Of a stretch of DNA of 64,000 bases, positions 35,888-45,500 are shown in pieces. The notes under the pieces were generated by a model, which saw only the letters and a program-made list of their open reading frames with translations, was not told the DNA's origin and ran no database searches. The stretch lies in contig NZ_CANMOO010000006.1 in NCBI RefSeq assembly GCF_947499585.1, positions 50,783 through 114,782 on the forward strand. The letters are read 5' to 3'. The position numbers were made by a program, and so were the translations under genes. This DNA comes from an uncultured Allomuricauda sp. (GTDB lineage: Bacteria > Bacteroidota > Bacteroidia > Flavobacteriales > Flavobacteriaceae). Numbering within the stretch: the first letter of the stretch is position 1; each line of letters begins with the position of its first letter.

Positions 35888-36082
35888 ATGTTAATAATAC
35901 CAGTAAAAGAAGGAGAAAACATCGATAGGGCTTTAAAGCGTTTCAAGCGTAAGTTTGATAAGACGGGCACTATGCGCCAATTGAGAAAAAGGCAACAGTT
36001 TACCAAACCTTCAGTAAAACGAAGAGCTGAAATTCAAAAAGCTGAATATATACAAGGACTAAGAGACCAAGAAGAAATTTAA
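35888..36082 (+). CDS. rpsU: Small ribosomal subunit protein bS21
   Basis: 64 residues, the usual length: VKEGENIDRALKRFKRKFDKTG followed by a basic helix. bS21 binds the 30S platform near the 3' end of 16S rRNA. In Bacteroidota it helps sequester the anti-Shine-Dalgarno sequence, and ribosomes lacking it are expected to favour the mRNA for bS21 itself, which carries a strong Shine-Dalgarno; the site is visible here. It has its own -7 box and a perfect-looking terminator, so it is a separate transcription unit before xerC. Confidence 0.97.
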   Translation: MLIIPVKEGENIDRALKRFKRKFDKTGTMRQLRKRQQFTKPSVKRRAEIQKAEYIQGLRDQEEI

Positions 36083-36103
36083 GGTTCTTGACCAAGATAT
36101 TTA

Positions 36104-36138
36104 TAAATCCCGTTCCAATTTAATTGGAACGGGATTTT
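36104..36138 (+). terminator. rpsU terminator
   Basis: A long stem, AAATCCCGTTCCAATT pairing with AATTGGAACGGGATTT, followed by a T-run; 22 bp after the rpsU stop codon. Confidence 0.92.
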
Positions 36139-36180
36139 TTGCTTATAACTCCATATTATAGATTTGGGTAACTTTGGATA

Positions 36181-37071
36181 ATGCCTATAGAATCCTTTAT
36201 ATCATATTTACAGCTGGAGAAAAACTATTCCCGCCATACTATAAAAGCTTATGAAAAGGATGTAACCGAATTTTCTGAATTCTGTTCAGTTGAATATAAC
36301 CTCCCATCTATTGCTGAGGTAAGCTATACAATTGTAAGAAGTTGGATTGTTTTTATGTCCAATAAAGAGGTCAGCAATAGGACTATAAACAGAAAGATAT
36401 CATCATTGCGGGCTTACTACAGGTTTTTACAAAAGATCAATCAAATAAGTGTTTCACCTTTAGTTAAACATAAAGCCCTAAAAACCAATAAGAAAATAGA
36501 AGTGCCGTTTTCTGAAAAGGAAATGGAAAAAATATTATCAGAAATACCTTTTGATAATGATTTTGAAGGCGTACGGGATAAACTCATTATAGAGCTGTTA
36601 TATACCACTGGTATTCGTAGAGCGGAATTAGTGGGTCTTCAATTAAAGGACATCAATGATTCAAATAGTACATTGAAAGTATTGGGAAAAAGAAATAAAG
36701 AACGTATTCTGCCTCTCTTGCCATCCACGATTTCTATGCTGCAAGAATATGTATTGCTCCGGTCTAAACTAGAAAAAATAGCAGATAGTTCATATCTGTT
36801 TTTAACAAAAAGCGGTCTTAAAATTTATGAAACACTTGTTTATCGCACTATAAATAGGTATTTTAGTTTGGTATCCCCAAAGGTAAAAAAGAGTCCACAT
36901 ATTTTAAGACATACTTTTGCAACACACTTACTTAATAGGGGAGCGGATTTAAATTCTGTTAAAGAATTATTGGGTCATTCAAGTTTAGCGTCTACACAGG
37001 TATATACGCATAACAGCATAGCTGAATTAAAAAAGGTTCACCTAAAGGCCCATCCTAGAAACAAGGAATAG
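36181..37071 (+). CDS. xerC: Tyrosine recombinase (XerC/XerD type)
   Basis: 296 residues with an N-terminal SAM-like core-binding domain (about 5-90) and a C-terminal catalytic domain bearing the full set R146 (TGIRRAEL), K170, H240 and R243 (HILRHTFATHL), H266 (LLGHSSL) and nucleophile Y275 (STQVYTH). The length and motifs fit the housekeeping dimer-resolution recombinases that act at dif with FtsK. The position between rpsU and hpf is conserved in related genomes, so it is not a phage integrase despite the nearby tRNA genes. XerC versus XerD cannot be told apart here. Confidence 0.9.
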   Translation: MPIESFISYLQLEKNYSRHTIKAYEKDVTEFSEFCSVEYNLPSIAEVSYTIVRSWIVFMSNKEVSNRTINRKISSLRAYYRFLQKINQISVSPLVKHKALKTNKKIEVPFSEKEMEKILSEIPFDNDFEGVRDKLIIELLYTTGIRRAELVGLQLKDINDSNSTLKVLGKRNKERILPLLPSTISMLQEYVLLRSKLEKIADSSYLFLTKSGLKIYETLVYRTINRYFSLVSPKVKKSPHILRHTFATHLLNRGADLNSVKELLGHSSLASTQVYTHNSIAELKKVHLKAHPRNKE

Positions 37072-37131
37072 CATATTTCTTGTATCGTTTAACCTAGCTA
37101 CCATATTTGGTAGCCCTAAAAACTACATCTT

Positions 37132-37434
37132 ATGAAAGTAAATGCACAATCGGTAAATTTTATTGCGGACGCCAAGCTTATAGATTTTATTCAAAAAAGA
37201 ATGGATAAGCTAGAAGTTTTTTATGATAAGGTCATCGGTTCAGACGTTTATTTAAAAGTTGAAAACACAAGTGCAAAAGAAAATAAGATAGTAGAGATTA
37301 AGTTATTGGTGCCTAGAGATAAGCTCATTGTAAAAAAACAATGCAAATCATTTGAGGAAGCAGTAGATTCTGCTTGTAATTCCCTTGAAAGAAAATTGGT
37401 GAAAAAGAAAGAAAAATTAAGAGCAAAAGCTTGA
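37132..37434 (+). CDS. hpf: Ribosome hibernation-promoting factor (short HPF/RaiA)
   Basis: 100 residues, a single HPF/RaiA domain: MKVNAQSVNFIADAKLIDFIQKRMDKL start and a C-terminal LERKLVKKKEKLRAKA basic tail. It binds the decoding centre of the 30S subunit in slow growth and stabilises inactive ribosomes. There is no long C-terminal dimerisation domain, so this is the short type. Gap of 60 bp after xerC; the tRNA/tuf promoter follows in the next 50 bp. Confidence 0.93.
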   Translation: MKVNAQSVNFIADAKLIDFIQKRMDKLEVFYDKVIGSDVYLKVENTSAKENKIVEIKLLVPRDKLIVKKQCKSFEEAVDSACNSLERKLVKKKEKLRAKA

Positions 37435-37454
37435 ATAAAATTTTTGCGATTTTA

Positions 37455-37485
37455 TTTTGATTAAATAAATAAATATATACATTTG
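37455..37485 (+). promoter_or_regulatory. Promoter of the tRNA-tuf cluster
   Basis: TTTTG (37455-37459), 18-bp spacer, TACATTTG (37478-37485): both Bacteroidota elements match and the spacing fits. It sits 50 bp before the first tRNA and should drive the tRNA-Thr-Tyr-Gly-Thr-tuf transcript. Confidence 0.7.
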
Positions 37486-37535
37486 CAGTCCGTTAGAAAT
37501 AGCGGGCTTTTTTTATGGAAAAAAGGCTATGAAAA

Positions 37536-37609
37536 GCCGATGTAGCTCAGCTGGCTAGAGCAGCTGATTTGTAATCAGCAGGTCGTGGGTTCGAGTCCCT
37601 CCATCGGCT
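37536..37609 (+). tRNA. tRNA-Thr (TGT)
   Basis: Acceptor arms GCCGATG/CATCGGC with T discriminator; anticodon stem GCTGA/TCAGC around loop TTTGTAA, anticodon TGT (reads ACA/ACG). TTCGAGT T-loop is normal. No encoded CCA is present, so it must be added. Confidence 0.96.
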
Positions 37610-37633
37610 CGTAAGTTATTGAAAATAAAGGAA

Positions 37634-37715
<82 letters not shown>

Positions 37716-37796
37716 CAAAAGTTGTTAGCGGAACAACTGGAATTGGGTAGTTTTTTTTGAAATATTGAAAACTTTTGGGTTAAACCAAAAAAAAAT

Positions 37797-37869
37797 GCGG
37801 GAGTAGCTCAGTTGGTAGAGCGTCAGCCTTCCAAGCTGAATGTCGCCGGTTCGAACCCGGTCTCCCGCT
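37797..37869 (+). tRNA. tRNA-Gly (TCC)
   Basis: Acceptor GCGGGAG pairs with CTCCCGC, T discriminator; anticodon stem TCAGC/GCTGA around loop CTTCCAA, anticodon TCC (GGA/GGG). Second half of the conserved Thr-Tyr-Gly-Thr-tuf order. Confidence 0.96.
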
Positions 37870-37949
37870 CTAAAGTCATTCTTGTGAAGACAAGAATCTC
37901 TTCCAATTAATGGGAGGACTATTTTAAAGTAGTTGTTTCAACACTTTAC

Positions 37950-38021
37950 GCCGGTGTAGCTCAGGGGTAGAGCGTTTCCTTGGTAAGGAAGAGGTCACGG
38001 GTTCAATTCCCGTCATTGGCT
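37950..38021 (+). tRNA. tRNA-Thr (GGT)
   Basis: Acceptor GCCGGTG pairs with CATTGGC (two G-T wobbles); anticodon loop TTGGTAA gives GGT (ACC/ACT). Lies 47 bp before the tuf ATG and is probably processed from the same transcript. Confidence 0.95.
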
Positions 38022-38068
38022 CAAAACGATTTGTACACTAATATAAACTAAGATTAAAATTATTTAAA

Positions 38069-39256
38069 ATGGCAAAGGAAACTTTTGATCGTTCCAAACC
38101 GCACTTAAATATTGGCACTATTGGACATGTAGATCACGGTAAAACAACATTAACTGCGGCTATTACTACAGTATTGGCTAATGCGGGTCTTTCTGAAATG
38201 AGAAGTTTCGATTCTATCGATAACGCTCCTGAAGAAAAAGAAAGAGGTATTACCATTAACACATCGCATGTTGAATATTCAACTGCAAATCGTCATTATG
38301 CTCATGTTGACTGTCCTGGTCACGCGGATTACGTGAAAAACATGGTTACCGGTGCCGCTCAAATGGACGGTGCTATATTGGTGGTTGCCGCTACAGATGG
38401 TCCTATGCCACAAACTCGTGAGCACATTCTTTTAGGTCGTCAAGTTGGTATTCCAAGAATCGTTGTATTCATGAATAAAGTGGATATGGTTGATGATGAG
38501 GAGCTTATTGAATTAGTTGAAATGGAAGTAAGAGAATTACTTTCTTTCTACGAATATGATGGTGATAATGGACCAGTAATCGCGGGATCTGCCTTAGGAG
38601 CACTTAACGGTGAGCAGAAATGGGTTGATACTGTAATGGAATTGATGAAAGCTGTTGATGAATGGATCGAGTTGCCAAAAAGAGATGTTGAAAAAGATTT
38701 CTTGATGCCAGTTGAAGATGTATTCACAATTACAGGTCGTGGTACTGTTGCTACAGGACGTATTGAAACAGGTATCGCTAATACTGGAGATTCTGTTGAT
38801 ATTATTGGTATGGGTGCTGAGAAATTGGCTTCTACTATCACTGGTGTTGAGATGTTCCGTAAAATATTGGATAGAGGTGAAGCTGGAGATAACGTAGGTA
38901 TCTTGTTAAGAGGTATTGAAAAATCTCAAATTAGCCGTGGAATGGTAATCTGCAAGCCAGGTTCTGTTAAGCCACATGCTAAATTTGAAGCTGAGGTTTA
39001 TATCCTTAAGAAAGAAGAAGGTGGTCGTCACACTCCTTTCCATAACAACTACCGTCCTCAGTTCTATGTTAGAACTACGGATGTAACAGGTAACATTGCA
39101 CTTCCAAGTGGAGTTGAAATGGTTATGCCTGGAGATAACTTAACTATTACAGTAGAGCTGATTCAGCCAATTGCGCTAAGTGTAGGTCTACGTTTCGCTA
39201 TCCGTGAAGGTGGTAGAACAGTAGGTGCCGGTCAGGTTACTAAGATTTTAGATTAA
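38069..39256 (+). CDS. tuf: Elongation factor Tu
   Basis: 395 residues. The GTPase that delivers aminoacyl-tRNA to the ribosome, with the P-loop GHVDHGKT (about 19-26), switch region [13 protein letters not shown] (about 81-88), NKVD and the domain 2/3 [11 protein letters not shown] and C-terminal [10 protein letters not shown] blocks. It follows the four tRNA genes and precedes tRNA-Trp and secE, the conserved bacterial order. The leader before the ATG is AT-rich without a Shine-Dalgarno site. A hairpin with the C-rich arms GTCCGTC/GACGGAT follows the stop (39284-39313) without a T-run, perhaps a processing site. Confidence 0.99.
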   Translation: MAKETFDRSKPHLNIGTIGHVDHGKTTLTAAITTVLANAGLSEMRSFDSIDNAPEEKERGITINTSHVEYSTANRHYAHVDCPGHADYVKNMVTGAAQMDGAILVVAATDGPMPQTREHILLGRQVGIPRIVVFMNKVDMVDDEELIELVEMEVRELLSFYEYDGDNGPVIAGSALGALNGEQKWVDTVMELMKAVDEWIELPKRDVEKDFLMPVEDVFTITGRGTVATGRIETGIANTGDSVDIIGMGAEKLASTITGVEMFRKILDRGEAGDNVGILLRGIEKSQISRGMVICKPGSVKPHAKFEAEVYILKKEEGGRHTPFHNNYRPQFYVRTTDVTGNIALPSGVEMVMPGDNLTITVELIQPIALSVGLRFAIREGGRTVGAGQVTKILD

Positions 39257-39377
39257 AATTATTATATAATCATAGTTTACGTTAAAGGGTGTCCGTCATT
39301 TGACGGATACCTTTCGATGTAAATAGAAGCGGGTGTAGTTCGTCTCTGAGATTTGAGACAGTAAGACGCCATATTTT

Positions 39378-39450
39378 ACGGGCGTAGCTCAGTTGGTAGA
39401 GCACTGGTCTCCAAAACCAGGTGTCGGGAGTTCGAGCCTCTCCGCCCGTG
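39378..39450 (+). tRNA. tRNA-Trp (CCA)
   Basis: Acceptor ACGGGCG/CGCCCGT, G discriminator; anticodon stem CTGGT/ACCAG with loop CTCCAAA, anticodon CCA. It lies between tuf and secE. It is the tRNA whose charging would be sensed by the trp leader peptide in this same window. Confidence 0.96.
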
Positions 39451-39471
39451 CTAGAAAAATACAATTAGAAT

Positions 39472-39660
39472 ATGTTCACTTACATTAAGGAATCATTCGA
39501 GGAGTTAAAGAGTAACGTTACTTGGTTAGATAGGGAGAAAGCCTCTAGTTTGATGATTATAGTTGCTGTTTTTTCAATTTTGTTTGCATTGGCCACATGG
39601 GGAGTAGATTCCCTGTTCAGTAAGTTGATTAGATTGTATTTTGATAACGTAATAGGATAG
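39472..39660 (+). CDS. secE: Preprotein translocase subunit SecE
   Basis: 62 residues with an N-terminal cytoplasmic segment (YIKESFEELKSNVTWLDRE, the conserved SecE amphipathic part) and one transmembrane helix (about 26-46). It is a core subunit of the SecYEG channel, clamping SecY. It precedes nusG by 6 bp, as in most bacteria, and belongs to the same transcript as the tRNA/tuf cluster or a promoter close by. Confidence 0.95.
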   Translation: MFTYIKESFEELKSNVTWLDREKASSLMIIVAVFSILFALATWGVDSLFSKLIRLYFDNVIG

Positions 39661-39666
39661 TTGAGT

Positions 39667-40218
39667 ATGTCTGAGGTTCTGGAGAAAAAGTGGTATGTAG
39701 TGAGAGCGGTGAGTGGCCAAGAGAATAAGATCAAAGGCTATATCGAAAGTGAAGTGGAGCGTAATGGTTTCGGTGATTACCTAGAAGATGTTCTTGTTCC
39801 AACTGAAAAAGTAGTGCAAATCCGTAACGGAAAGAAAATCAATAAAGAAAAAGTTTACTTTCCAGGATATATAATGATAAAAGCCAATTTGGGAGGAGAA
39901 ATGATACATATCATTCGTTCTATAACAAACGTGATTGGTTTCTTGGGTGAAACCAAGGGCGGTGATCCAGTTCCTTTAAGGAAATCAGAAGTCAACCGAA
40001 TGTTAGGAAAAGTGGATGAGCTAGCTGTTAATACAGATAACGTTGCTATTCCTTTTGTGCTTGGTGAAACAATAAAGGTTATTGATGGTCCTTTCAACGG
40101 TTTCAATGGAACTGTGGAGAAAATCAATGAAGAGAAGCGTAAACTTGAAGTCATGGTGAAAATTTTCGGAAGAAAAACACCATTGGAATTGAGCTATATG
40201 CAAGTAGAAAAAGTATAA
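39667..40218 (+). CDS. nusG: Transcription termination/antitermination protein NusG
   Basis: 183 residues (ATG at 39667; the frame is open two codons upstream through a TTG). The NGN domain holds KKWYVVRAVSGQENKIK and the central FPGYIMIKANL strand. The C-terminal KOW domain holds IKVIDGPFNGFNGTVEKI (about 135-152). NusG binds RNA polymerase and couples it to ribosomes or Rho. It lies between secE and rplK as usual. The 105-bp gap that follows has a GTGT...ACAC hairpin near 40281-40301 that could be a leader structure of rplK; its role is unknown. Confidence 0.97.
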   Translation: MSEVLEKKWYVVRAVSGQENKIKGYIESEVERNGFGDYLEDVLVPTEKVVQIRNGKKINKEKVYFPGYIMIKANLGGEMIHIIRSITNVIGFLGETKGGDPVPLRKSEVNRMLGKVDELAVNTDNVAIPFVLGETIKVIDGPFNGFNGTVEKINEEKRKLEVMVKIFGRKTPLELSYMQVEKV

Positions 40219-40323
40219 TCAGAAGTCTGATATCAGATAGCTGAAAACTGAAAAATAAATAGAGCTGTTACATATAAAGTTGTGTTGCTTCCAATTGACA
40301 CACTTTCAATTTAATTAAAAACA

Positions 40324-40761
40324 ATGGCAAAAGAAGTAGATAAGGTAGTTAAATTACAAGTTAGGGGAGGTGCTGCGAATCCGTCGCCACCGGTTGGACC
40401 CGCCTTAGGTGCTGCAGGTGTTAACATCATGGAGTTCTGTAAGCAGTTTAATGCTCGTACACAGGACAAACCGGGTAAAGTATTACCTGTTGTGATCACC
40501 GTTTACAAAGACAAATCTTTCGAGTTTGTTGTAAAGACACCACCAGCGGCAGTTCAATTGATGGAAGCAGCTAAGATTAAAAAAGGATCTGGCGAACCTA
40601 ACAGAGTTAAAAATGGTTCTGTGTCCTGGGATCAAGTAAAGCAAATCGCTGAAGACAAAATGGTCGATTTAAATGCTTTTACAGTAGAGTCTGCAATGAG
40701 TATGGTTGCAGGTACTGCTAGATCCATGGGTTTAAAAGTAGCAGGCAAAAGACCTTTTTAA
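40324..40761 (+). CDS. rplK: Large ribosomal subunit protein uL11
   Basis: 145 residues: [34 protein letters not shown] N-terminal domain (the proline-rich [10 protein letters not shown] turn is the uL11 signature) and the C-terminal rRNA-binding domain ending [11 protein letters not shown]. It forms the GTPase-associated stalk base with 23S rRNA. It starts the rplKAJL group and in other bacteria is controlled by L1 binding its leader; a hairpin is present in the leader, but this was not tested. Confidence 0.98.
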   Translation: MAKEVDKVVKLQVRGGAANPSPPVGPALGAAGVNIMEFCKQFNARTQDKPGKVLPVVITVYKDKSFEFVVKTPPAAVQLMEAAKIKKGSGEPNRVKNGSVSWDQVKQIAEDKMVDLNAFTVESAMSMVAGTARSMGLKVAGKRPF

Positions 40762-40780
40762 AATCTTAAAGCAATTTATA

Positions 40781-41473
40781 ATGGCAAGATTGACAAAAAA
40801 GCAAAAGGAGGCCCATTCCAAAATAGATAAGAATAAATTGTATTCTTTGGATGAGGCATCTGCTTTAGTAAAAGAAATAACTAATGTAAAATTTGACGCT
40901 TCCATTGACCTTGCGATTCGTTTGGGTGTAGATCCAAGGAAAGCAAATCAAATGGTTCGTGGTGTTGTTACCTTACCTCACGGTACAGGTAAAGACGTAA
41001 AAGTTTTAGCATTGGTGACCCCAGATAAGGAAGCAGAGGCTACAGCAGCCGGTGCTGATTTTGTAGGGTTAGATGAATATTTGGATAAAATAAAAGGCGG
41101 TTGGACAGATGTTGATGTTATCATCACTATGCCAAGCGTTATGGGAAAATTAGGACCATTAGGTAGGGTTTTAGGACCTAGAGGTTTAATGCCCAATCCA
41201 AAGACAGGTACAGTAACTATGGATGTTGCAAAAGCAGTATCTGAGGTTAAGGCCGGTAAGATTGATTTTAAAGTGGACAAGACTGGAATAGTACACGCTG
41301 CAATTGGAAAAACATCTTTCTCTGCAGATAAGATTGCTGGTAATGCCAAAGAATTGTTGGATACTTTGGTAAAAATGAGACCAGCTGCTGCAAAAGGTGT
41401 TTATATGAAGAGCATCTATTTGTCCAGTACAATGAGTCCTAGTGTTCAATTAGATCCAAAAGCAGTTTCGTAA
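40781..41473 (+). CDS. rplA: Large ribosomal subunit protein uL1
   Basis: 230 residues. It forms the L1 stalk of the 50S subunit and in many bacteria represses its own operon. Signatures are the [19 protein letters not shown] segment (about 127-145) and [18 protein letters not shown] (about 156-173). It begins 19 bp after rplK and ends 21 bp before rplJ. Confidence 0.98.
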   Translation: MARLTKKQKEAHSKIDKNKLYSLDEASALVKEITNVKFDASIDLAIRLGVDPRKANQMVRGVVTLPHGTGKDVKVLALVTPDKEAEATAAGADFVGLDEYLDKIKGGWTDVDVIITMPSVMGKLGPLGRVLGPRGLMPNPKTGTVTMDVAKAVSEVKAGKIDFKVDKTGIVHAAIGKTSFSADKIAGNAKELLDTLVKMRPAAAKGVYMKSIYLSSTMSPSVQLDPKAVS

Positions 41474-41494
41474 CTGGTAGTCAATATTTTAACT

Positions 41495-42010
41495 ATGACA
41501 AGAGAAGAAAAAGCAACCGTAATAGAAGATTTGACTGCACAGTTAGCTGATAACGCTAATATTTATTTAGCGGATATTTCAGGATTGGATGCCGTTGCCA
41601 CTTCAAATTTAAGAAGGGCATGTTTTAAGGCTAATATTAAACTTGCAGTTATTAAGAACACCTTGCTTGCAAAAGCAATGGAAGCTTCTGATAAGGAGTT
41701 TGGAGAACTTCCTGATGTTTTAAAAGGAAATACATCTTTGATGTTATCCGAAACAGGAAATGCTCCGGCAAAACTTATCAAAAATTTCAGAAAAAAATCA
41801 GATAAACCATTACTTAAAGGAGCTTTTATAGCAGAAGCTATCTACATAGGTGATGAAAACCTTGATTCGCTTGTAAACATCAAGTCTAAAGAAGAGGTTA
41901 TTGGGGAAATTATCGGATTGTTACAATCACCAGCCAAGAATGTTATTTCTGGTCTTAAATCTGGTGGCGGTAAATTGGCCGGTATCCTTAAAACATTATC
42001 TGAAAAATAA
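41495..42010 (+). CDS. rplJ: Large ribosomal subunit protein uL10
   Basis: 171 residues: the family start TREEKATVIEDLTAQL and the central LRRACFKANIKLAVIKNTLLAKA segment (cut here at about 33-55), ending in the L7/L12-binding C-terminal helix (GGGKLAGILKTLSEK). It anchors the bL12 dimers on the stalk. The 21-bp gap to rplA leaves little room for the leader seen in Enterobacteria. Confidence 0.97.
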   Translation: MTREEKATVIEDLTAQLADNANIYLADISGLDAVATSNLRRACFKANIKLAVIKNTLLAKAMEASDKEFGELPDVLKGNTSLMLSETGNAPAKLIKNFRKKSDKPLLKGAFIAEAIYIGDENLDSLVNIKSKEEVIGEIIGLLQSPAKNVISGLKSGGGKLAGILKTLSEK

Positions 42011-42064
42011 TTCGCGCACAATAAACTAAGTATATTTTTAAAAATTTGATTAAACGATAGAAAA

Positions 42065-42445
42065 ATGGCAGATTTAAAAGATTTTGCAGAACAGTTGGTA
42101 AACCTTACAGTAAAAGAGGTAAATGAGTTGGCCGACATTTTAAAAGAAGAATATGGTATTGAGCCTGCTGCTGCTGCAGTAGCTGTTGCTGCTGGCGGTG
42201 CCGGTGGTGGTGAAGCTGAGGCTGCTGAGGAAAAATCAGAATTTGATGTAATCCTTACAGCTGCTGGTGGTTCTAAATTGGCAGTAGTAAAACTAGTTAA
42301 GGAATTAACTGGTCTTGGATTGAAAGATGCTAAAGACATCGTTGACAGTGCACCAAAAGCTGTTAAAGAAGGTGTTGCCAAAGATGAGGCGGAAGGTATC
42401 AAAAAATCATTGGAAGAAGCAGGAGCGGAAGTTGAGCTTAAATAG
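42065..42445 (+). CDS. rplL: Large ribosomal subunit protein bL12
   Basis: 126 residues: N-terminal dimerisation helices ([20 protein letters not shown]), an Ala/Gly-rich hinge (about 36-58, [15 protein letters not shown]) and the C-terminal factor-binding domain ([34 protein letters not shown]). It recruits elongation factors. The codons of the hinge are GCT/GGT-rich, typical of high expression. A strong hairpin with T-run follows before rpoB. Confidence 0.97.
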   Translation: MADLKDFAEQLVNLTVKEVNELADILKEEYGIEPAAAAVAVAAGGAGGGEAEAAEEKSEFDVILTAAGGSKLAVVKLVKELTGLGLKDAKDIVDSAPKAVKEGVAKDEAEGIKKSLEEAGAEVELK

Positions 42446-42467
42446 TAGCTTTTACCATACAAATATT

Positions 42468-42513
42468 GGTTAAGGTCTTTCCATAATAATGGTTAGACCT
42501 TAGCCTGTTTTTA
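42468..42513 (+). terminator. Attenuator between rplL and rpoB
   Basis: 11-bp stem GGTTAAGGTCT/AGACCTTAGCC (one G-T pair), 16-nt loop, then TGTTTTTAT. It sits 23 bp after rplL and 62 bp before rpoB. A partial terminator here would keep ribosomal protein mRNA in excess of rpoBC mRNA, as in E. coli. Confidence 0.8.
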
Positions 42514-42574
42514 TAGCAGCGTGTGATGATACACGTTACCCTTTAGAGAATTCACTATCAAAATTTGTCCATAG

Positions 42575-45500
42575 ATGTTCACAAACAATACTGAAAGAGT
42601 AAATTTTGCATCCGCTAAGAACATACCGGAATACCCGGATTTCTTGGACATTCAGATTAAATCTTTTCAAGACTTTTTTCAACTTGAAACAAAATCTGAT
42701 GAAAGAGGAAATGAAGGGCTCTACAATACCTTCATGGAAAATTTTCCAATTACAGACACTAGAAACCAGTTTGTACTTGAGTTTCTTGATTATTTTATAG
42801 ATCCACCAAGATATTCCATACAAGAATGTATAGAACGTGGACTTACCTATAGCGTTCCCTTAAAGGCACGCCTAAAATTATATTGTACCGATCCAGAGCA
42901 CGAAGATTTTGAAACGATAGTTCAAGATGTGTATTTGGGTACAATTCCATACATGACTCCTAGTGGAACCTTTGTTATCAATGGTGCTGAGCGTGTTGTG
43001 GTTTCACAGTTGCATAGATCTCCAGGGGTTTTCTTTGGACAATCTTTTCATGCAAATGGTACAAAGCTATATTCTGCAAGAGTAATTCCTTTCAAAGGTT
43101 CTTGGATTGAATTTGCTACGGATATCAATGGGGTTATGTACGCTTACATTGATAGAAAGAAAAAATTACCGGTTACTACACTTTTCCGTGCAATCGGTTT
43201 TGAAAGAGATAAAGATATTTTGGAAATCTTTGACCTTTCTGAGGAGGTGAAAGTTTCTAATGCAGGTCTTAAAAAAGTATTGGGACGCAAATTGGCTGCA
43301 AGAGTATTGAATACTTGGCATGAGGATTTTGTGGATGAAGATACAGGTGAAGTGGTTTCTATTGAAAGAAACGAGATTATTCTAGATCGTGATACCATTC
43401 TTGAAAAAGACCATATTAATGAAATTATAGAGGCAGATGTAAAAACGATTTTGCTTCATAAAGAGAACAATGCACAGTCAGACTATGCAATTATTCATAA
43501 TACATTGCAGAAAGACCCTACCAATTCTGAGAAAGAAGCGGTGGAGCATATCTATAGACAATTGCGTAATGCTGAGCCGCCAGATGAGGAAACAGCTCGT
43601 GGTATTATAGATAAGTTGTTCTTCTCTGATCAACGATACAACTTAGGTGAGGTTGGTCGTTATAGAATGAATAAAAAATTACAGTTGGATATTGGAATGG
43701 ACAAACAAGTCTTGACCAAGGAAGATATCATTACTATCATCAAATATTTGATTGAGTTAATTAACTCAAAAGCAGAGATTGATGATATTGATCACTTGTC
43801 CAATCGTCGTGTAAGAACCGTGGGCGAGCAACTATCATCTCAGTTTGGTGTTGGTTTGGCACGTATGGCTCGTACTATTCGTGAGCGTATGAACGTTCGT
43901 GATAACGAGGTGTTTACTCCTATAGATTTGATTAATGCAAAGACTTTGTCTTCCGTGATCAATTCATTCTTTGGAACAAACCAGTTGTCTCAGTTCATGG
44001 ATCAAACAAATCCATTGGCAGAGATCACGCACAAAAGAAGATTATCAGCACTAGGACCTGGTGGACTTTCAAGAGAAAGAGCAGGATTTGAGGTACGTGA
44101 CGTTCACTATACGCACTACGGAAGATTATGTCCTATTGAAACACCAGAAGGACCGAACATTGGTTTGATTTCTTCACTTTCAGTATTTGCAAAAGTAAAC
44201 CCAATGGGCTTCTTGGAAACTCCATACCGCAAGGTTGAAAATGGCGTTGTTGATACCAAGGAATTTACCTATTTGAGCGCTGAAGAGGAAGAAGGAATGA
44301 AAATTTCCCAAGCTAACATCCCAATGGATGAGAAAGGAAAAATTCTGGATGATAAGGTAATCGCGCGTGAAGAAGGTGATTTCCCTGTAGTTGATCCAGG
44401 TGAAGTTAACTATACAGATGTTGCACCAAATCAAATTGCTTCTATATCTGCATCTTTGATTCCATTCTTGGAACATGATGATGCGAACAGGGCTTTGATG
44501 GGGTCAAACATGATGCGTCAGGCAGTTCCATTGTTAAAACCACAATCTCCAATTGTAGGTACAGGTTTAGAAAGACAAGTGGCCACTGATTCTAGAGTAT
44601 TGATTAATGCAGAAGGAGATGGGGTTATAGAATATGTAGATGCTCAGAAAGTAACAATTAAATATAGCAGGTCTGAAGACGAGCGATTAGTAAGCTTTGA
44701 GGAAGACTCCAGAACTTACAACTTGGTTAAGTTTAGAAAAACGAACCAAGGAACAAGTATTAACCTAAAACCAATTGTTAAAAAAGGTGATAAGGTTAAA
44801 AAGGGAGAAGTGCTTTGTGAAGGTTATGCAACTGAAAAAGGTGAATTGGCACTTGGTAGAAACCTGAAAGTGGCATTTATGCCTTGGAAAGGATACAACT
44901 TTGAGGATGCAATCGTAATATCGGAGAAAGTAGTGCGTGAAGATATCTTTACCTCTATCCATATTGATGAGTATGCCTTAGAAGTAAGAGATACCAAATT
45001 AGGAGCTGAAGAGCTTACCAATGATATACCCAACGTTTCTGAAGAAGCTACCAAAGATTTGGATGAGCACGGGATGATCAGAATAGGTGCAGAAGTTAAA
45101 CCTGGCGATATTTTGATTGGTAAGATTACACCAAAAGGTGAATCTGATCCAACTCCAGAAGAAAAACTGTTGCGTGCTATTTTTGGTGATAAAGCAGGAG
45201 ACGTAAAAGATGCTTCATTAAAAGCATCACCATCTTTAAGAGGTGTCGTTATCGATAAGAAATTATTCTCACGTTCTATTAAGGATAAGAGAAAACGTTC
45301 AGAAGATAAAGAGGCAATCTCTAGGTTAGAGATGGATTACGAAGTGAAGTTTGAACAATTGAAAGATGTTCTTATTGAAAAACTGTTTGGGTTGATCAAT
45401 GGAAAAACTTCGCAAGGTGTAATGAACGATCTTGGTGAAGAAGTACTTCCAAAAGGAAAGAAATACACCATCAAAATGTTGAACGCTGTTGATGATTTTG

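Noticed and set aside
36181..37071. Tyrosine recombinase next to tRNA genes, considered as a phage or island integrase
   Set aside because: Length, motifs and the rpsU-xerC-hpf neighbourhood fit the housekeeping enzyme; no attachment-site repeat of a tRNA 3' end was seen and no cargo genes follow.
39284..39313. Hairpin after tuf considered as a terminator
   Set aside because: The stem is good but no T-run follows, and tRNA-Trp and secE continue on the same strand; a processing signal is likelier.
41842..42462. Minus-strand 206-codon frame across rplJ/rplL
   Set aside because: Overlaps two certain ribosomal genes; Ala/Ser/Pro-rich composition is the reverse of the bL12 hinge.
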